Part shown: positions 18,501 through 27,500 of the stretch, piece by piece
How positions within the stretch are numbered: the stretch's first letter is position 1
How the letters are laid out: every line of letters begins with the position of its first letter
Source of the DNA: an uncultured Verrucomicrobiota bacterium
GTDB lineage: Bacteria; Verrucomicrobiota; Verrucomicrobiia; Limisphaerales; UBA1319
DNA: 64,000 nt
Assembly (NCBI GenBank): GCA_903845125.1
Contig: CAIMWS010000539.1
Location: 62,001-126,000, forward strand
Reading direction: 5' to 3'
The notes under the pieces: generated by a model
Databases searched by the model: none
What the model saw: only the letters and a program-made list of their open reading frames with translations
What the model was told of the DNA's origin: nothing
Translations under genes and position numbers: made by a program

Positions 18501-21500
18501 CACACCTGCCCGGCCACCGGCTGGGCCTGGATTCGCCTGGCCGACGGGGGACGTTCGGAAAGCCGGCTGCACAAGTATGACGTGGATATCTGCGACGATG
18601 GCGGGCAAGTGTGTGTCCGGCTGCGCGGATTCGCTGCCCGTTCCGTGGAGCAGCCCGTTCCCGGGCCGGCTGCTCAAACCACCCTGCTTTGTCGGCAGGT
18701 ATGGCAGCCGGAGCCTGCCACACCTGGAATTCCACTGCCCGAGGGTACCCGGCGGATGGTTTGGACCTGCGGGGTGGCGCCGCTGTCGATGCCTGCCGTG
18801 GCCTGCCATCACCTGCACGGGCCGGGCGTCCCGAATCACCTGGGCCGGTGGTTTGCCGAAGTGGCTGGCCGCCTCTTTCTGGAAGTGCAGGAGGCGCTGC
18901 GCCAAGGGGCGGCTGGCGGAGTGCTTTTCCAGCTGGTGGTTCCAGTCCGGGGGCCGGAGTCGTGCCTGGGTGCGTTGTCCGGCCTGTTCCGCACCGCGCA
19001 GCAGGAAAATCCCCGGTTTCGTGGCCAGGTTATCGAAGTGGAGCCCGGCCTCACCGCCGAAGAAATCAGCGGCCTGTTAACGCTCAATAGCCGCTGCCCG
19101 GGGGATTCCCTGATCCGGCATGCCGGCCCGGAGCGCTTGCTCCCCGCCTGGATCGCAGCGGGCGGGCCGGCTGCTCCGGCCTTGGCGGCCTGGAAGGAGG
19201 AGGGCGTTTATGTCATTACCGGTGGCGCCGGCGGGATTGGCCGGCTTTTTGCCCGGGAGATTGTCACCCGCACCCGGCAGGCCAAAGTCATCCTCGTGGG
19301 GCGTTCCCCGGTGTCAGCCGGCGACCTGGAACGGTGGGCCTTGCCCGTGGATCGGGTCACCTATCATCGGGCTGATTTGGCCAATGCCAAGGAGACGGAA
19401 GAGTTATTTGAACGGATTCGGGCAGCCCATCCCGTGATCGAGGGCATACTGCACGGAGCGGGGATTGTCAGGGACAATTTCATCCTGAAGAAATCCCTGG
19501 ACGAATTCCAGGCGGTGCTGGCGCCCAAGGTTTTGGGAACGGTGCACCTGGTGAGCGTGGCGCGGGAGTTGAGGCCGTCGTTTATCGCACTGTTCTCTTC
19601 CGGTGCCGCCTGGTTTGGCCGGCCCGGCCAGGCCGATTACGCCACCGCGAACGCCTTCCTGGATCGCTTTGCCGGGCTGGGTGCGGAGGCGGCTTGGCCG
19701 CCCAGGATTTTCGCCTTGGATTGGCCGCTGTGGCAAGCGGGGGGAATGCGGGTGGAGGAGGAGCGCCTCCCGAGCCTGAAAAAATTGGGCATGGTGCCGA
19801 TGGCGGCCGCCGAAGGCATCGCCGCCTTCCAGCTGGCCCTGGCTTCACCAGCGCCCCAATGGATGGTTTTGCACGGGGATGGGGAGCGGTTGCAAGCCCT
19901 CCTGGCCGCGGTTGGGCAGCCGGCGCCGCGGTTGCCAACCCAAAACCCGCCTGCGGCCCAGGTTAAAGGGCTGGAGCCGCAAACCACGGAGTTTGTTCGC
20001 CGGACCATTTCAGAGGTCACCAAGCGGCCTTTGGAAAAGGTGGATCTGGATACTCCATTTGAGAAATTCGGGATCGATTCGATCCTGCAGATTACGATCA
20101 TTGAGAAATTGCAGGAAGCCGTCGGGGAGCTGGCCAAAACGCTTTTGTTTGAACACACCACGCTCAAGGAGTTGGTGGCTTACCTTTTGCAGAATCACCC
20201 GGATGCCTTGCAGCGATATTTCGGGAACCCAGTTGCCGCCGAATCTCCCCGGCCAGCCTCCCCGCCGGCGTTTTCCACCCGGGAATTGCCGGTTTCGGAA
20301 GACACCGCGCCCGGCCAGGAGGCCATCCAGGGCGGGGATATCGCCATCATTGGGATCAGCGGACGTTATCCGCTCGCCGATTCCATGGAGGAGTTTTGGG
20401 ATCATCTCCTGGCGGGAAGGAACTGCATCACCCAGGCGGATGCCCGGCGCTGGCCGCTCGCGCTGGCGGCTGCCATCCCGGGTAACGGTGCCCCGCAATC
20501 TGCATACCACGGCGGCTTCCTGAGGGACCTTGATCGCTTTGACGCTGCCCTCTTTGAAGTGCCGCCCGAGCGGGTGGCGGCGCTCGCTCCGGAAACGCGT
20601 CTGTTGCTGGAGGTGGCGTGGGAGACCTTTGAGGATGCCGGATATGCGCGCTCCGCTTTAAGGCGGCACCAAAACCAGTTCCCATCAGGCATCGGAGTGT
20701 TCCTGGGGGTGATGTATAACCAGTATCCGTGGACCTTTGCTTCGGTGGAGCAGGCCGTAATGGGCTCCAATTCGACCGAATGGCACCTGCCCAACCGGCT
20801 GTCGCATTTTTTTGATCTCACCGGCCCCAGCCTGGCCGTCAATGCAGCGTGTTCCAGCTCGCTGCTGGCCATCCACCTGGCCTGCGAAAGCCTCACTCAA
20901 GGATCCTGCTCCATGGCTTTGGCGGGCGGCGTCAATCTCACCTTGCACCCGTCGAAATTCGGGTTTCTCCAGGCGGCGAACCTGCTGGATGCCGGACCTG
21001 CCAGCCACAGCTTTGGCGTTGGCACTGGCTACCTGCCGGGTGAAGGGGCCGGGCTGGTGCTGTTGAAACCGTTGCGGCAAGCCCTGCAGGATGGGGACTT
21101 TATTCACGGGGTCATCAAGGCCAGCCATGCGAACCATGCCGGGGGACGCCAGGTTTATACCGCGCCCGACCCGAATCAGCAGGCCCGTTTGATCGCTGAG
21201 TGCATCCGGCGTTCGGGGGTCGATCCCGAGACCATTGGTTATGTCGAGTCCTCGGCCAACGGCTCGCCGTTGGGCGATCCGATCGAGATCCTCGCCCTGA
21301 AAAAAGCTTTCCGGCAGCTCACGGCTCGCGAGGGTTTTTGTGCGCTGGGATCCGTCAAGTCGAATCTGGGGCACCTCGAGGCAGCCTCCGGCATTTCCCA
21401 ATTGAGCAAAGTGATCCTGCAAATGAAGCACCACCGCCTGGCGCCGTCGCTTCATTCACAGCCGCGGAATCCGGCGATCCAACTCCAGGGCAGTCCCTTT

Positions 21501-24500
21501 TTCATCCAGGAGGAAAGCGCCGCCTGGCCGGCGCCGGTGAAGCCGGGGACGGATCAAGAGCTGCCGCGCCGGGCCTTGATCCAATCGATTGGCGCCGGTG
21601 GCACCTGTGTCAGCCTCCTGGTGGAGGAATATCCCTCCCGGCCTGCCTTGCGGGAGCCGGATGCCGGCCCCCTTCCTCCGCAATTGATCCTGCTTTCGGC
21701 TGCGACCGCGGCGAGCCTGGAGGCCTCGGCCAGGCGGTTGTCGCGGTATCTTGTGGAAAACCGCTCCGTGCGCTTGAGCGGCGTGGCCCAGGCACTATTC
21801 CGCCGCGAGCCACTCTCCGGGTGCCGGGCGGCCTTGGTGGCGGCCACCGTTTCCGAGGCGATCGAGAAACTGGACCAATTGGCCGCGGCCGCAGCGGGAG
21901 GTGCTGCGGTGGGGATATATCGCTCTGCGGAGAATGGCCCGGGCGGGATGGGGCCAGCCTTGGAGTTTGGTGAACATCCTTTGCCGGTGCTGGCTGCTCA
22001 CTGGGTGGCGGGTGGTGGGCTGGAGAATCTGCCCGCAGGGGAGGGGATCGGGCAGGGGATGCCAGCCTTGCCCAAATACGCTTTCGACCATACTCGCGCT
22101 TATGGCTGGGGCCAGGGGGTGGAAATGGCGGCCGCCCAGCCGCCGGACGATCCCGGGGCGGCCGAGGGCTGGCGCGTGGTATATCGCCACGATGAACCTT
22201 TCCTGCGCGACCATACCCTGGGGGGAAACCAGGTTTTGATTGGGGTGGCCCACGCGAGCCTGGCCATCGATGCCTACTTCCAGCGGTTCCCCGCGGAGGA
22301 GGCGGTATTACTGCAGCAGCTGGCGTTCATCAAGCCGGTGGAGGTCGGGGTCTCCCAGCAGGCCGAGGTCGAGGTGCGGCAGGAATCCTCCGCCCAGCCA
22401 GGCGCTTTCAAGGTGCGGTTCCGGCTCAACACGGACGCCGATTGGCAGGATACCGCCAGCGGGCGACTCCAGCCTTCAGAGCGGGTGTTCGGGCACCAGG
22501 ATCTGGCCGCGATGAAAGCCGGATGCCAGGCGGTCACGGACTTGCGCAGCCTCTATGAGGCGGGCGAGCCTTACTTCCAGGTAGGGCCTTCATTCCGCAC
22601 GATTCAACAGCTGTTCTGCGGAACGGGCATGGCCCTCGCGGAGGTAAACCTGGCGGCGGCGATCCAGGCCCAGGCCAGATCCTATCACCTCCATCCCCTG
22701 CTTTCCTATAGCGCGTTCTCCGCCCTGGTTCCGCTCCTGGCTCCGGCTGGCTTCGGCCATGCCTTTCTCCCGTTCGGCATTAAAAGCCTGGAGTTTCGCC
22801 AGGCGAATGGCTTGGAACGATGCTGGATATTGGTTCGGTTGGTCCGCCATACGGGGGAGATGGTTTTCTTCGATGCGGATGTCCTGGCCCCGGATGGCGC
22901 GGAGATCGCGCTTTATCGCGATTGCTCGATCAAACGGTTGCGCCGGGGATCGGGGCCGATGCCCCCGGCCGTTTTGCCGCAGCTGGCTGGGCCCGCCCCG
23001 GCCGATGAAGAGGGAACCTGGCGGGCGCGCCATTACCTGCTCGAGGCGCTGGGTCTGCCCCAGGATTTCACCAGCCTCGACACCAATCTCATGGAGCTGG
23101 GGTTGGCCTCCGCCCGGCTGATTGAGCTGGCGGGGAGGATCAGTTCAGATAAAGGAATCCCGCTGGATCCAACCTTGTTTTTCGAGTATCCGACGATCCG
23201 TGAACTGACCCGCTATTTTGTCGAGCACCATCGGGAACATTTCTCCAGCGGGGATGGCCACGCGCCGCCGCCCCCGGTGGCAGCGCCCATCCCGATCCTG
23301 GCGCCGCCGGTGCCGCGGGACGTAAACCGCCCCCCGCCCCCAGCGGATGACGTGTCCCGGGAGGGGATTGCGGTGATCGGCCTGGATGGCCGGTTTGCGG
23401 GCGCCGCCAATGTGGATCAATTCTGGGCCAACCTGCGGACCGGGAAAGACCTGATCGTGGAAATTCCCAAGGACCATTGGGATTATCGTCCCTGGTTTGA
23501 TGAAAACCCCGAGCAGCCCGACAAGACTTACTGCAAATGGGGAAGTTTTATCGATGGCGTCGATCAATTCGACCCGGCCTTTTTCAACCTATCCGCCGAC
23601 GAGGCTGGCTGGCTCGATCCCCAGGTTCGATGGCTGCTCCAAAGCGTGTATTCCGCGGCGGAGAACGCGGGGGTGATCAATCAATTGCGAGGCAGCGATA
23701 CCGGGATGTTCGCGGGCATCTGTTCCACCGATTACCAGGATCGGATTGCCGCGCTGGGTTTGCCGGTGGACCCGCGGCGAACCGGCGTTGGCGGCAGTGA
23801 TACGGCGGCGAACCGGGTCTCCTACTGGTTTGATTTGCAGGGGCCCAGCCTGGTATTTAATACCGCCTGCTCGTCCTCCTTGTTTGCGCTGCATTATGCG
23901 TGCCAGGCGATCCGCAGCGGCGAATGCAAGATGGCCTTTGTTTCGGGGGTCAATCTCCTCCTGGACTCCCGCCACTACCGCCATTTCTCGGCCATTCGTG
24001 CCCTGTCCCCCTCGGGCCGCTGCCGGCCGTTCGATCATTCCGCCGATGGCTACGTTCCCGGGGAATGTGTGGGCACCGTTTTGCTGAAGCCCCTGGCGCT
24101 GGCTTTGCGGGATCGCGATCCAATCCATGCCATCATCAGGGGTTCGGCCGCCTTGCATGCCGGCCATGCCCCCTCCTTGACCGCACCCAGTGTCCTGGGA
24201 CAGGAAAAGGTGCTCCTGAAAGCGTGGGCAGATGCCGGCCTCGATCCGCGCACGCTCAGCTATTTCGAATGCCACGGCACGGGGACCAAACTGGGGGATT
24301 CGGTTGAGCTGGCCGCCCTGAAAAAGGCCCTGGCCCGGTTTGATGTGCCATTGCAGTCCTGCGCCATTGGATCGGTTAAAGGAAATATCGGCCATACCGA
24401 GGGCGCGGCGGGAATCGCCAGTCTCATCAAGGTGATCCTGCAAATGAAGCATCGGGAAATTCCGGGCCTGCCGCATTTCCAGCAACCCAACGAGTACCTG

Positions 24501-27500
24501 CATTTGGATGACTCGCCGCTGTACATTCATGCCCAGCCCGGCCCGTGGGAACCGCAGGCGATGCCGCTCCGGGCCGGGGTGAGCGCCTTTGGTTTTTCGG
24601 GATCCTATGCCCATGTGGTCGTGGAAGCGGCGTCGGCCACTGCCGCGGTTCGCCCCCTGCCCCCCGCCGAGCCGGAAACGGTGCCCATCGTGTTGTCCGC
24701 CATGAACGAAGAACGCTTGCGCGAGGTTGCGCGAGCGCTGCACCAATTCGTTCAAGCCAATCCGTCGGCCAACCTGGCGGATATTGCCTATACGCTCCAG
24801 GTGGGACGCCTGCCGATGGCGGAAAGGCTCGCCTTCGTGGTCGGATCGGTGGCGGAGTTGGGCGCGAAGTTGAGCGCTTTTGCCGCCCAGAGCTTGGGCA
24901 ATCCGGGGTTCCTCCGTGGCCGGGCAGGTTCGGAAAACCAGGCGTGGCTCAAACTCGCCGCGGACGAGGACATGGCGGCCACCATCCGGGCCTGGTTCCA
25001 GAAAAAGAAATACGCCCGGTTATTGGACCTGTGGATTCAAGGCTGCGAAATCGATTGGCAAAGCCTCCACGGAAATACCGGAAGCGTGCTCGCCGGGCTG
25101 CCCTCTTATCCGTTTGCCCGGGAGCGGTGTTGGATCCCCGAAGCCGCGGATGCTCCAGGAAAACCGGGTGGACCTGCCCTGGTGGAAACCAGGCCGGAGA
25201 CCCCGCCAGCGGGGAATATTTCGCCGGCCGGCGAGGATGAAAATACCAGGGGACTGTTTTCCAGTCTGGAGCCGGTGGCCCGGGCGGAGCTGCTCGTGCG
25301 GCAAACCGTGGCCCGGCAATTGTCGTGCGGGATGGATGCCATCAGCCCCCAACACACTTTCCTGGAATTGCCCTTGGGGTCCTTGGGCATGGTGGACTTG
25401 GTCCAGGCTGTGGGGCGCTTCCTGGGGGTGGTATTGTCGCCGGCGCTCCTTTTTGAATATCCGAGTATTGCCGGGTTTGCAGCCTATTTGGTCCGCCAAT
25501 ATTCGCGCGAGCTGAACCAGGCAAAAGGTGGTTCCGCGCCTGCGGGCCAGGCAACCCTGCCACCGCTGCTGGATTCTGCGAGTGAGGTCACCCCCTTATC
25601 AGCAGGGCAGCAAGGTTTGTGGGCTTTGCAGCGGGGCACGCCGGGCATGTCCGCTTATAATTGTCCGATCTGTTTCCGGGTCGGTGAACCGCTGGATGCC
25701 CGGCATTTCCAACAAGCCTGCCGGTGCCTGCTCCAACAACATCCGCTGCTGGCGTCCCGGCTGGAGGAAAGAAATGGCGTGCCGGTTTTTGTGCCCGCGC
25801 CAGTGGATCAATTCGAGGTGCAGCAGATCAGCGCCTGCGGCTGGCCGGATGACCAGCTGCGAAGTCATATCCGGCAGGCGATCCAGCTTCCCTTCAACCT
25901 GGATCAAGAGTTGCCGATCCGCGCCAGCCTGTTGAAAATCTCGGACACGGAGACGGTGGTGCTCATCACCGTGCACCATATCGTTTTTGATGGCAGTTCC
26001 TTCCCGCTCCTGATGCGGAGCCTGCTCGGTGCCTATGGGTGTTTGAGAAGCGGCCGCCAGCCGGAAACCGCCTCCGGCAGGGGGGTGGGGTATCGGGATT
26101 ATGTCCTGGCGGAGCAGAAGTTGATGGGTGGAGCCGAAGGCGCGGGCCGTCTGGCCTATTGGAAAGAGCGGCTGGCGGAAGAACCGCCGCCCATGGAAAT
26201 CCCGCTGGATTACCCACGTTCATCCGCACAGCCTTTTGTGGGGCAAACCGTTTCCCTGGCCATGGCCAGTGGCCAGGCCGCAAAACTGAGGGTTTTCAGC
26301 CAGGACCAGGCGCTTTATGCGTCATCCGTTTTTCTGGCTGCCTTTCACGAGCTTTTGAAACTCTACTCCGGGCAGGCGGATCAAATAATCGGCATGCCGG
26401 TGAATGAGCGATCCGACGACCGGTTTCGTTGCACCATCGGATATTTCGTCAACCTGGTGCCCATTCGGAACCGTGGCATTGGGGAACAGCCCTTCGTGGA
26501 ATTGGCGCAGGCGGTGCAACGTTCCATTCTGGCCGGTTTGGCCAATCGCTATCCTTTCCCGGCCTTGGTGCGGGAATTGAAAAAGTCCGGCCAGGGGGAA
26601 CATCCCATTTTCCAGGTGGCCTTTGAATATCAGAATTTTCTCCGCCCCGGAGATGTTGGCGCGGTAAACCAGGCCATGGCCACGGCCTTCCCCATCACCT
26701 GGATGGAAGGTTTGCACCAGGAGGGCGAGTACGAATTGGCTTTGGAGGTCATTGAGCAGGAGGAGGGAGGATTTCAGCTCAACCTGAAATTCAATCCAAC
26801 CCGGCTGCGGGTCCACACGGCCACCCGGATGCTTTCCCAATTGGTGGTGCTGCTTGAATCGGCACTGGAAAATCCCCAACGGGCGCTCACCGCAGGGCTG
26901 CTTCTTTCGCCAGCGGACGGCGTTCTCCTCCAGCAGTGGAATAGCACTTCCGGTGACTATCCCCGGGATGCCTGCATCCACCATTTGTTCGAAAGCCAGG
27001 CCCGGCGCAGCCCTGAATCCATCGCCCTGGTCTATGGGGAAAAGACGATGTCCTACCAGGAACTGGATGAGCGCAGCATGCGTCTGGCGTGCCATCTGCA
27101 GCAGTTGGGCGTGCAGCCGGACTCCGTGGTGGGCCTCTGCCTGGAACGTTCGCTGGAAATGGTCGTGGCCCTGCTCGGCATTTTAAAGGCCGGGGGAGCT
27201 TATTTGCCCTTGGATCCGGATTATCCGGATGAGCGGCTGGCCTTCATGGTTGGCGATAGCAAAACGCGCTGGATTCTTTCCCAGTCGCATTTGGCTGGCA
27301 AAGTGGGAAAAATCAAAAGCCCCCAGACCCAGATCCTGGTCCTCGACACGGACTGGAAAAAGGTCGTGGGCAGCGCCAAACGGAAGCCCGCCTTGAAGCG
27401 GGAAGTGGGAGCCCGCCACCTCGCGTATGTCCTCTACACCTCGGGCAGTACCGGCACGCCCAAAGGGGTGATGGTGGAGCATCAAGCGCTGTGCAACCGG

